The position numbers and the translations under genes were made by a program. 64,000 bases of DNA from Streptomyces scabiei 87.22 (lineage in GTDB: Bacteria; Actinomycetota; Actinomycetes; Streptomycetales; Streptomycetaceae). Location: positions 6,262,001 to 6,326,000 of the forward strand of contig NC_013929.1 of the NCBI RefSeq assembly GCF_000091305.1, given 5' to 3'. Below are positions 7,282 through 14,031 of this stretch, in pieces (position 1 is the first letter of the stretch; each line of letters starts with the position of its first letter). Below the pieces are notes generated by a model. That model saw nothing but the letters and a program-made list of their open reading frames with translations, did no database searches and was not told the DNA's origin.

Positions 7282-8754
7282 ATGTCCGAGGACGAGAAGA
7301 ACCCTGCTCGCGAGGTCATCACCGACTACGCGCAAGCGCACTTCCGGTACTTCCGCACCGCCGACGGAACCGTGTACGCGCAGAAGAACGGCCACCCCGT
7401 GGCCCGCCCGATCCGCTCCCAGGGCACAACCGGCAGCCACCGCCAGGAACTCATGGTCGGGCTATTCAGGGACGGACGCGGCGTGTTCAACGGGACCGCG
7501 CTCAAGGAAGCGTTGGACTTGATCGAAGCGCTCGCGCTGACCGAGGACGTGCAGCCCGTGAACATCCGCGTGGCCCTCGGATTCGACGGGGCGACGTGGC
7601 TGGACCTGGGCCGCAGCGACGGCAAGTCCGTCCGCATCCACCCCACCGGGTGGGACATCCTCATCCCCGACCCCCGCGAAGTCTGCTGGCGACGCACCCA
7701 GCTCACCGGCGAACTCCCCCTGCCCGCCAAGGACACCGACGGCAAGGGCATCGACCAGCTCATGCGGCTGTGCAACTTCGCCAACGCGGAAACCGAATGC
7801 CTGGCCATCGCCTGGCTCATCGGCTGTCTCGGACCGTCCGTGCCCGTCCCCGCCCCGTTCCTCACCGGGCCGCAGGGCGCGGGTAAATCCACCGGCGGGC
7901 GGATGCTCGTACGGATCATCGAGGGCATGAGCGGCGACCTGCGCCGGGCCCCTAAGGACGAGGAGAACCTTATCGCCGCGGTGGCGGCCGGATGGGTCAC
8001 GGCCCTGGACAACCTCTCTCACATGACCCCGGACCTGTCCGACGCCATGTGCTGCATCGTCACCGGCGCCGAGAGCGTCAAACGCGCTCTGTTCACCGAC
8101 GGCGACGTCTTCCGGGCCCGCTACCGCCGGCCCCTCCTCCTCACCGGCATCGACGTCGGAGTCATCCGCCCCGACCTCGCCGAACGCCTCCTGCCCCTGC
8201 GCCTGGAACGCCCCCGCGTGCGGCGCACCGAGGCGGAACTGTGGACGGAGTACGCCGAAGTGCTGCCCGTCGTCCTCGGCTCCCTCCTGGACCTGACGGT
8301 CAAGGTCCGCGCGGTGGAGGCGGAGACCCCCACCGACCTTCGCATGGCGGACTTCGCGCACCTGTGCGCGCAGCTCGACGCGGCAACCGGCCTCGGGGCT
8401 CTCCCCGCCTACCGGGCAAGTCTCGACGACCTCAACGACGACGTCATCGAGGGTGACCTGCTGGCACAGACCGTTCTCCGGCACGCCGCCGACATCGAAC
8501 CGGGCGCAGAGCAGCGGATGACCTCCACGGAGTGGCTGTACTGCCTCACCCGCCTCTACACGGGCGAGGACTTCCGCCCCCTGCCCAAAGGGTGGCCGAC
8601 CACCGGGAAAGTCCTCTCCGACCGCCTCAAGCGCCTACAGCCCACCCTCGCCGCCCGAGGCGTCCTCATCGACTCTGGCCGCACCCGCGAGGGCCGCTAC
8701 ATCGAGATGACCCGCTCACCCGCACCGCCCGAGCACGAACAGCAGACGATCTGA
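7282..8754 (+). CDS. Replicative ATPase/helicase partner of the prim-pol
   Basis: A 490-residue protein with Walker A GPQGAGKS (196-203) in the middle, preceded by a domain of about 190 residues. After the ATPase core, LLLTGIDVGVIRPDLAERLLPLRL resembles virus- and plasmid-type primase-helicases. It most likely unwinds DNA at the element origin together with the prim-pol encoded just upstream. The ATG at 7282 is used; a GTG at 7276 overlapping the previous stop is possible and would add two residues. A 13-bp terminator (8779-8816) follows, and the iteron field begins 180 bases later. Confidence 0.8.
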   Translation: MSEDEKNPAREVITDYAQAHFRYFRTADGTVYAQKNGHPVARPIRSQGTTGSHRQELMVGLFRDGRGVFNGTALKEALDLIEALALTEDVQPVNIRVALGFDGATWLDLGRSDGKSVRIHPTGWDILIPDPREVCWRRTQLTGELPLPAKDTDGKGIDQLMRLCNFANAETECLAIAWLIGCLGPSVPVPAPFLTGPQGAGKSTGGRMLVRIIEGMSGDLRRAPKDEENLIAAVAAGWVTALDNLSHMTPDLSDAMCCIVTGAESVKRALFTDGDVFRARYRRPLLLTGIDVGVIRPDLAERLLPLRLERPRVRRTEAELWTEYAEVLPVVLGSLLDLTVKVRAVEAETPTDLRMADFAHLCAQLDAATGLGALPAYRASLDDLNDDVIEGDLLAQTVLRHAADIEPGAEQRMTSTEWLYCLTRLYTGEDFRPLPKGWPTTGKVLSDRLKRLQPTLAARGVLIDSGRTREGRYIEMTRSPAPPEHEQQTI

Positions 8755-8778
8755 CCGGCACCGCCCCGGACCCCACAA

Positions 8779-8816
8779 GCAAGAGGAGCACCCCCGGCGT
8801 GGCGTGCTCCTCTTGC
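8779..8816 (+). terminator. Strong terminator after the replication genes
   Basis: GCAAGAGGAGCAC (8779-8791) pairs perfectly with GTGCTCCTCTTGC (8804-8816), with a 12-base loop, followed by TGTT. It closes the prim-pol/ATPase transcription unit. Confidence 0.8.
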
Positions 8817-8934
8817 TGTTCGGCGGCGGCGGCCGCCCTGCGAGGGACGTGCCGCGAAGCGGCCCCTTCTTCACGTCCTGAGTGGCACCGCACCACCACA
8901 GACACCCCCTCCTTTTTCCTAAGTAGGGGAACGC

Positions 8935-9143
8935 TGCGTCACAGCGTCACCAGGCCCCCGGAAAACGGCAGGTGACCTGCGCATACAGGCCGTGACGCAG
9001 ACGGCATCGGCTGCGTCACGCCGCGTCACCTGCGTCATCTGTGACGCACGGCCTGCGTCACAGGTGACGCACCCCCAACGCTCTGCGTCACCCCAAACCC
9101 GCAGGTCAGGCACCCTGCATGACGCAGGTGACGCTGTGACGCA
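8935..9143. repeat. Iteron-like field of TGCGTCAC octamers, candidate origin or operator
   Basis: Eight exact copies of TGCGTCAC or its complement GTGACGCA start at 8935, 8992, 9012, 9041, 9054, 9064, 9084 and 9136. Five one-mismatch copies start at 8943, 9022, 9031, 9119 and 9128. Orientation is mixed, with converging pairs. The field fills the non-coding gap between the replication ATPase and xis. Dense short repeats beside replication genes usually bind the initiator (ori iterons). Binding by Xis or a repressor to control excision is the alternative. The stretch 8817-8934 before it holds no gene I can support. Confidence 0.7.
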
Positions 9144-9240
9144 GAAACCCGAACCTCGGACAGACGCGGACTCCCGAAACAGCTCCTCAGCCTCTGAAAG
9201 TCCGCTACCTCGCTGCGATGCGACGAAGGAGAGCCCCCTC

Positions 9241-9480
9241 ATGGATACGGCCCAGCTCGCCGACTCCATCGATCCCACCCTCGCCCTACTCACCGTCGAA
9301 GAGGCCGCCAGGCGACTCCGCATCGGCCGGACGACATGCTTCGCGCTTGTCCGCTCCGGAGAGCTGGAATCCATCACGGTCGGCCACCTCCGGAGGGTCC
9401 CCGTCGACGCCATCCCTGAGTTCGTCACCCGCCTCCGCAAGAAGCAGAACCGCACCGCCACCGTCGTCCAGGCCGCCTAG
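9241..9480 (+). CDS. xis: Excisionase-like helix-turn-helix protein
   Basis: This 79-residue protein has a MerR/HTH_17-type helix-turn-helix: LLTVEEAARRLRIGRTTCFALV followed by RSGELESITVGHLRRVPVDAI. That is the standard form of AICE excisionases, which bend DNA at the attachment sites and direct the integrase to excise. The ATG at 9241 is set by GAAGGAGAG 7 bases upstream; an upstream GTG extension in the same frame would run through the iteron field and is rejected. int begins 8 bases after its stop, so the pair is co-transcribed. The iterons directly upstream may control this pair. Confidence 0.85.
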   Translation: MDTAQLADSIDPTLALLTVEEAARRLRIGRTTCFALVRSGELESITVGHLRRVPVDAIPEFVTRLRKKQNRTATVVQAA

Positions 9481-9488
9481 GAGTACGC

Positions 9489-10727
9489 ATGGCAGAAGAG
9501 AAGAAGCGCACCCGTCAGCCCAACGGTCGTTCGTCCATCTACCTGGGCAACGACGGGAAATGGCACGGCCGAGTCACCGTCGGCACCCGCGACGACGGGA
9601 AGCCCGACCGTCGCCACGTCGAACGCAAGACCCGCGCCGAAGTCACGGCAGCGGTAAGGGAGTTGGAGAAGCAGCGCGACGCCAAGACCGTGCGCAAGCC
9701 GGGCAGGCCGTGGACGGTCACGGCGTGGCTGACGCACTGGATCGAGAACGTCGCACCCCTCGCGGTCAACGACAACACGATGGTCGGGTACGGCGTGGCC
9801 GTACGGAAGCACCTGATCCCCGGCTTGGGTGCTCACCGTCTCGACAAGCTCAGTCCCGAGCACATCGAGGTCTTCTACGCGAAGATGCAAGCCAATGGCA
9901 GCAAGGCCGCGACCGCGCACCAGGTGCACCGCACCTTCCGGGTCGCGCTCAACGAGGCCGTACGGCGCGGCCATCTCGGCAAGAACCCCGTCCAGTTGGC
10001 GAAGGCGCCCAAGGTGGGTGACTACGAGGTGGAGCCCTACACCGTGGCGGAGGTTCAGCGGCTGTTGAGGGCCGCCGGCCAGAGCCGCAACTCTGCCCGC
10101 TGGGCCGTCGCCCTCGCGCTCGGACTCAGGCAGGGGGAGGTGCTGGGGCTCCAGTGGGAGGACGTGGACCTTGATGCCGGGTTCCTGATGGTCCGCCGTA
10201 GTCGCCACCGGCCGCAGTACGCCCACGGATGCGCGGAGCCCTGCGGACGGAAAGCCGGGTACTGCCCGCAGAAGCGGCGCAGCAACCCCGAGACGTCCAC
10301 CACGAAGTCACGTGCCGGGCGTCGCGCGGTCGGTCTCCCCGAGCAGCTCGTTGACCTACTGCGCGCCCACCGCACGGCGCAGGACACTGAGCGGGAAGCG
10401 GCCGGGACGAAGTGGGTGGACGGCGGGTTGGTGTTCCCTGACGAGAACGGCCGTAGCCCCTCCCATCGGACGGACTGGGCAGAGTGGAAGGCTCTGCTGG
10501 CAGGGGCGAAGATCCGAGACGGCCGTCTGCACGACGCGCGTCACACCGCCGCCACGGTCTTGCTCATCCTCGGTGTTCCCGAGCGTGCCGTCATGGGTCT
10601 GATGGGATGGTCGACGACCGCCATGGCCGCTCGGTATCAACACATGGTGGACGCTGTGCGAGCCGACGTAGCGCGGCAGGTGGACGGCCTGATCTGGCGA
10701 ACGGATGGTGAGAACACCGAGAGCTGA
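9489..10727 (+). CDS. int: Tyrosine site-specific integrase
   Basis: A 412-residue phage/AICE integrase. The N-terminal part (ARM-binding, about 8-60) includes GRSSIYLGNDGKWHGRVTVG. A SAM-like core-binding domain follows, then the catalytic domain with Arg214 (ALGLRQGEVLGL), His348-x-x-Arg351 (HDARH) and Tyr383 (AARYQHM). A Cys-containing insert (CAEPCGRKAGYC) lies between the first Arg and the HxxR box, as in other actinobacterial members. It catalyses recombination between attP and a chromosomal site, usually a tRNA 3' end. AGGAG overlaps the xis stop, 5 bases before the ATG. All catalytic residues are present, so the enzyme looks functional. Confidence 0.93.
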   Translation: MAEEKKRTRQPNGRSSIYLGNDGKWHGRVTVGTRDDGKPDRRHVERKTRAEVTAAVRELEKQRDAKTVRKPGRPWTVTAWLTHWIENVAPLAVNDNTMVGYGVAVRKHLIPGLGAHRLDKLSPEHIEVFYAKMQANGSKAATAHQVHRTFRVALNEAVRRGHLGKNPVQLAKAPKVGDYEVEPYTVAEVQRLLRAAGQSRNSARWAVALALGLRQGEVLGLQWEDVDLDAGFLMVRRSRHRPQYAHGCAEPCGRKAGYCPQKRRSNPETSTTKSRAGRRAVGLPEQLVDLLRAHRTAQDTEREAAGTKWVDGGLVFPDENGRSPSHRTDWAEWKALLAGAKIRDGRLHDARHTAATVLLILGVPERAVMGLMGWSTTAMAARYQHMVDAVRADVARQVDGLIWRTDGENTES

Positions 10728-11124
10728 GCGGGTCGTGGCGATGGGAGGTCCCTGTAAGTGTGCGGTCGGGACCTGGTGCAGTGATGTCTCGCCTACCGAG
10801 AGTTGCTGTACCCTCTTCGCATCGGTCCGTCCGACTACAGGGCCGATTCCAGCTTTACCTGACAAGGAAGGGCCCGTCTCGGCAGACGATGGCTGCCGCT
10901 AATAGGACGGGCGCGAGCGGGCGTTGGCAGCGCTACCCCGCTCGATCAGTGCGTCTCTGTGTGCGCACCCAGGCTGCCGAAACGGTGCATACGAGTTCTG
11001 TCGCCATCGGGCAGTCTTGACCGAAGCAACCCATGCAAGCAGTGGGGTGGCTCGGTTGAGAGCTGCCCTGCGCTTGCGTCTCTGCCAGCTGCCCCTTCCT
11101 CGGAAGTAACGGAAGGACGCGGAA
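10728..11124. other. Non-coding stretch after int, possible attachment region
   Basis: There is no supported gene. A 7-bp inverted repeat AGGTCCC/GGGACCT (10746-10752 with 10768-10774) lies just after int. A nested stem (GCCCGTC 10872-10878 with GACGGGC 10906-10912, enclosing CGGCAG 10880-10885 with CTGCCG 10893-10898) follows. Integrase arm sites commonly sit here, but no tRNA fragment or direct repeat identifies the attachment core. Confidence 0.35.
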
Positions 11125-11292
11125 GTGAGTAGCAGGATCGTCGCGGTCATCGCCATCGCGCTACTGGTGGGACTGATCTTTGGTATCGGTGCGTATGCCT
11201 GGACACGCAATCCCACGGATGCCATGACGATGTTCGGCATCGGGTTGTTCGGAGCCGCCATGTTGGGGATGGCCATCATCGTCGTCGTGTAG
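11125..11292 (+). CDS. Small two-helix membrane protein
   Basis: This 55-residue protein begins VSSRIVAVIAIALLVGLIFG and has two hydrophobic segments (about 5-23 and 35-55), joined by a short polar turn with a Trp (AYAWTRNPTDAM). GGAAGGA ends 7 bases before the GTG, a strong ribosome site that supports translation. I recognise no family. It lies between int and tRNA-Cys, so it could be the last gene of the mobile element or the first chromosomal gene beyond it. It stands alone in its orientation, and no function can be assigned. Confidence 0.6.
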   Translation: MSSRIVAVIAIALLVGLIFGIGAYAWTRNPTDAMTMFGIGLFGAAMLGMAIIVVV

Positions 11293-11413
11293 AGGGCAAC
11301 CCCGACCATCAGGTTGCAGATTGACCCTTCGCGCCAGCTGGACGACGGCGGCGCCGCCGCCGGGGCCCTCGTACCGACCAACTGAGACGGCAACTGAGAC
11401 GGACGGACCAAAA

Positions 11414-11441
11414 GGGCGGCACCCCTGCCGGGGTGCCGCCC
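11414..11441 (-). terminator. Terminator of the tRNA-Cys transcript
   Basis: GGGCGGCACCCC (11414-11425) pairs perfectly with GGGGTGCCGCCC (11430-11441) around a 4-base loop. On the minus strand it is followed by TTTT, so it is an intrinsic terminator 28 bases downstream of the tRNA 3' end. A tandem 12-mer (CAACTGAGACGG twice) lies just beyond. Confidence 0.85.
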
Positions 11442-11469
11442 TACCGTTTCGCCTGGTCAAATCAGATAG

Positions 11470-11541
11470 AGGCCGTGGCGGGAATCGAACCCACGTAACT
11501 CGCTTTGCAGGCGAGTCCCTGAACCACTCGGGCACACGGCC
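11470..11541 (-). tRNA. tRNA-Cys (anticodon GCA)
   Basis: On the minus strand the acceptor arm GGCCGTG/CACGGCC, anticodon arm CTCGC-CTGCAAA-GCGAG and T arm GTGGG-TTCGATT-CCCGC all pair. The anticodon is GCA (Cys), and CCA is not encoded. The 3' end faces the integrase gene, the usual geometry for an AICE attachment site, although the distance to int (0.74 kb) is larger than usual. Confidence 0.95.
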
Positions 11542-11761
11542 GTGTCGAGAGCGTCAGGGACGGTGTCAGGGGTGATCCCTGCCGTGTCTTCTGCCGCTTC
11601 GAACTCGGTGTACCGACCGTAGAGGGGGTCCGGGCGGGGGCTCAAGGGAACCGGCGGCGCCGCAACGCGACTGCCACACGCCGTTCATGAACGGCGGGCG
11701 TACGACCAAGGTCCCGGGTCGTGGGGGACTTCGGACAGGGGCGTATCTCGGTGGTGCCCCT

Positions 11762-11767
11762 TACGCT
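11762..11767 (+). promoter_or_regulatory. -10 box of a leaderless promoter for the MFS gene
   Basis: TACGCT followed by 7 bases and then the ATG at 11775 matches the TANNNT-plus-6-or-7-bases rule for leaderless actinobacterial genes. It supports ATG 11775 over an upstream in-frame start at 11721. Confidence 0.6.
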
Positions 11768-11774
11768 GGCGGGC

Positions 11775-13241
11775 ATGGCCGACTCCGAAGCGCGTGACAC
11801 GGGCGTCACGCCGAACCCCGCCCCGCCCGCCGGTCCCGACGACGCGGACGGTGTGCTGAGCCGTTCCCACCGGGGGCTCAGTATCGGGATCGTGTCGGTC
11901 GTGCTGCTGATCGCCTTCGAGGCCATGGCGGTGGGGACGGCCATGCCGGTCGCGGCGCGGGAGCTGGACGGCGTCCAGGCGTACGGGTTCGCGTTCTCGG
12001 CGTATTTCACGACGAGCCTGTTCGGGATGGTGCTGGCGGGCCAATGGGCGGACCACCGGGGGCCGTTGGGGGCGCTGACGGCCGGCATCGGCGCCTTCGC
12101 CGCGGGCCTGGTGCTCTCGGGGACCGCCGGGGCGATGTGGCTGTTCGTCCTCGGCCGGGCCGTCCAGGGGCTCGGCGGCGGGCTGGTGATCGTCGCGCTG
12201 TACGTGGTGGTCGGACGCGCGTACCCGGAGCGGCTGCGGCCGGCGATCATGGCGGCCTTCGCGGCGAGCTGGGTCGTCCCGTCCGTGGTCGGCCCGCTCG
12301 CCTCCGGCGCGGTGACCGAACAGCTGGGCTGGCGCTGGGTGTTCCTGGGCATCCCGGTGCTCGTCGTCCTGCCGCTCGGGCTCGCGCTGCCGCAGATACG
12401 GCGCAGGGCCTCCGGGCCGGTGCGCACCGAAGGGGCGGCGCGGCCCGCCGGCTCCGTCTTCGGCGGCCGCCGCATCCGGCTCGCCCTCGCCGTCTCGCTC
12501 GGCGCCGGGCTGCTGCAGTACGCGGCCCAGGACCTGCGGTGGTGGTCGGTCCTGCCGGCGGCCGCGGGGGCCGGGCTGCTCGTGCCCGCGGTGCTGGGGC
12601 TGCTGCCGCGGGGCACGTACCGGGCGGTGCGGGGGCTGCCTTCGGTGGTGCTGCTGCGGGGCGTCGCGGCGGGGTCGTTCGTGGCGGCCGAGTCGTTCGT
12701 GCCGCTGATGCTGGTCACCCAGCGGGGGCTGTCGCCGACGCTCGCCGGGTTCTCGCTCGCGGCGGGCGGGGCGACCTGGGCGCTGGGGTCCTGGGTGCAG
12801 GCACGGTCGCGGGTGGAGCCGTACCGGGAGCGGCTGATGACGGCGGGGATGCTGCTGGTCGCGGCGGCGATCACCACGCTGCCGGGGGTGCTGGTCGACT
12901 CCGTCCCGGTGTGGACCGTGGCCGTCGCGTGGGCCTTCGGGTGCTTCGGGATGGGGCTGGTGATCTCCTCCACCAGCGTGCTGCTGCTCCAGCTGTCCGC
13001 GCCGGAGGAGGCCGGGACCAACTCCGCCGCGCTCCAGATATCGGACGGTCTCACCAACGCGCTGCTCCTCGCGGCGGGCGGCGCGGCCTTCGCCGCGCTG
13101 GGCGGCGGCGCGGTCGGCCACACGGCCACCACGGCCGCCGGCGCCGCGTCCCACCCGGCTGCCTTCGTCGCGGTGTTCCTGCCGATGGCGGGGGTGGCGC
13201 TGGTGGGGGCGTGGGTGACCACGCGGTTGCGGAGTGCATGA
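11775..13241 (+). CDS. Major facilitator superfamily transporter
   Basis: The 488-residue integral membrane protein has about 12 to 14 hydrophobic segments. An MFS signature lies between helices 2 and 3 (GQWADHRGPLGALTAG), and helix 4 carries LGRAVQGLGGGLVIVALYVVVGRAYPER. This is the drug:proton antiporter type, which exports small hydrophobic compounds; the substrate is unknown. The N-terminal 40 residues are polar and cytosolic. ATG 11775 is preferred because a leaderless -10 box lies 7 bases before it. The gene stands alone, with no neighbour to suggest a substrate. Confidence 0.85.
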   Translation: MADSEARDTGVTPNPAPPAGPDDADGVLSRSHRGLSIGIVSVVLLIAFEAMAVGTAMPVAARELDGVQAYGFAFSAYFTTSLFGMVLAGQWADHRGPLGALTAGIGAFAAGLVLSGTAGAMWLFVLGRAVQGLGGGLVIVALYVVVGRAYPERLRPAIMAAFAASWVVPSVVGPLASGAVTEQLGWRWVFLGIPVLVVLPLGLALPQIRRRASGPVRTEGAARPAGSVFGGRRIRLALAVSLGAGLLQYAAQDLRWWSVLPAAAGAGLLVPAVLGLLPRGTYRAVRGLPSVVLLRGVAAGSFVAAESFVPLMLVTQRGLSPTLAGFSLAAGGATWALGSWVQARSRVEPYRERLMTAGMLLVAAAITTLPGVLVDSVPVWTVAVAWAFGCFGMGLVISSTSVLLLQLSAPEEAGTNSAALQISDGLTNALLLAAGGAAFAALGGGAVGHTATTAAGAASHPAAFVAVFLPMAGVALVGAWVTTRLRSA

Positions 13242-13244
13242 TTC

Positions 13245-13284
13245 GGTACCACTTCGGTACCGTTTGTGGTACCGTCGTGGTATG
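13245..13284. promoter_or_regulatory. GGTACC operator ladder in front of the Fic/Doc toxin-antitoxin pair
   Basis: The palindrome GGTACC occurs at 13245, 13256 and 13268, and GGTATG at 13279 overlaps the start codon. The spacings are 11, 12 and 11 bases, one helical turn each, so bound dimers would stack on one face of the DNA. This is the expected form of a site autoregulated by a ribbon-helix-helix antitoxin. The function is inferred. Confidence 0.65.
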
Positions 13285-13485
13285 GCTATGAATCTTCGTC
13301 TGCGGGACGACCAGCAGGAAGCGCTCAAGCTGCGGGCCGAGGAAGAGGGGCGCAGTATGCACGCCATAGTGCTTCAGGCGATCGATCGGTACCTGGAGCA
13401 GGAGGCGGACCGGGCCACGGTTCGCCGCTTGGGGGCCAAGTACGCGGCGGGCCACGCCGATCTGCTGCGGAGGCTGGGGGAGTAG
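13282..13485 (+). CDS. Ribbon-helix-helix antitoxin of a Fic/Doc module
   Basis: This 67-residue protein begins MAMNLRLRDDQQEALKLRAE, a short beta strand followed by helices (SMHAIVLQAIDRYLEQ) in the ribbon-helix-helix (Arc/CopG) pattern. The C-terminal part is helical and charged, as expected for the toxin-neutralising tail. It should bind the GGTACC sites that overlap its start and repress its own operon. A second ATG two codons downstream is an alternative start. The toxin gene overlaps its stop by one base, so the pair is translationally coupled. Confidence 0.8.
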   Translation: MAMNLRLRDDQQEALKLRAEEEGRSMHAIVLQAIDRYLEQEADRATVRRLGAKYAAGHADLLRRLGE

Positions 13486-13871
13486 TGAAGTACCTGACGG
13501 TCCAGGAGGTTCTGGATCTGGCGGAGCTGGCGTGTGGGGAGCAGACGCGGGTTGTCGTGCGTGACCTGGGTCTGCTCAGCTCCGCTGTTCACCGTCCGCA
13601 GTCCCAGATGTTCGGCGTGGAGGCGTACACGGACCTCTTCGAGAAGGCTGCGGCACTGCTTCAGTCGCTGGCTGTCAATCACCCTTTGGTCGACGGCAAC
13701 AAACGCATGGCGTGGATGTGCGCCGTCGTCTTCCTCGACTTCAACGGAACCGAGATGCTTCATGTCGACCAGGACGAGGCATACAAGCTCGTCATCGAAG
13801 TGGCCGCCGGAAGCCTTGAGGACGTAGACATCATCGCCCGGCGGCTGAGGGGCCTGCACGAGGCGATGTGA
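13485..13871 (+). CDS. Fic/Doc family toxin
   Basis: The 128-residue protein contains the Doc signature HPLVDGNKRMAW at about residues 65-76 (His base, Asp, GNKR anion hole). The N-terminal segment (YLTVQEVLDLAELACGEQTRVVVRDLGLLSSAVHRPQ) is typical of death-on-curing proteins. Doc enzymes inactivate translation, the best-known member by phosphorylating EF-Tu. The antitoxin gene directly upstream completes a type II module. All motif residues are intact, so the toxin is probably active. It sits 2 kb from the tRNA-Cys/AICE junction, so carriage by a past insertion is possible. Confidence 0.85.
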   Translation: MKYLTVQEVLDLAELACGEQTRVVVRDLGLLSSAVHRPQSQMFGVEAYTDLFEKAAALLQSLAVNHPLVDGNKRMAWMCAVVFLDFNGTEMLHVDQDEAYKLVIEVAAGSLEDVDIIARRLRGLHEAM

Positions 13872-14031
13872 AGTGGGTCCCATCCCGGGGCGGCCCGGCG
13901 GGATCAGCGCGTCGGCGTCACCCCGCCGCCGGTAGGGTGGCCCGGTTGTCATACGTAGCCGGGGTGTCCGCGTCGCTGCGCGAGTCGCCCGGGGCTACCC
14001 GCCGAGCCGCTCGACCCCCAGACCGGAGACC

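Larger units (their letters stand above)
1..10727. mobile_element. Integrative and conjugative element, AICE type (left end outside window)
   Basis: The gene order is that of actinomycete integrative and conjugative elements: spread/membrane genes, an FtsK-like translocase, replication genes, xis and int, all on the plus strand and mostly overlapping or closely spaced. Two repeat fields (5831-6010, 8935-9143) look like transfer and replication loci. The left end lies before base 1. The right end is not defined: int stops at 10727, and tRNA-Cys at 11470-11541 has its 3' end facing the element, so the attachment site could be there or in the intervening 740 bases. I see no copy of the tRNA 3' end elsewhere in the window. 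Confidence 0.85.
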
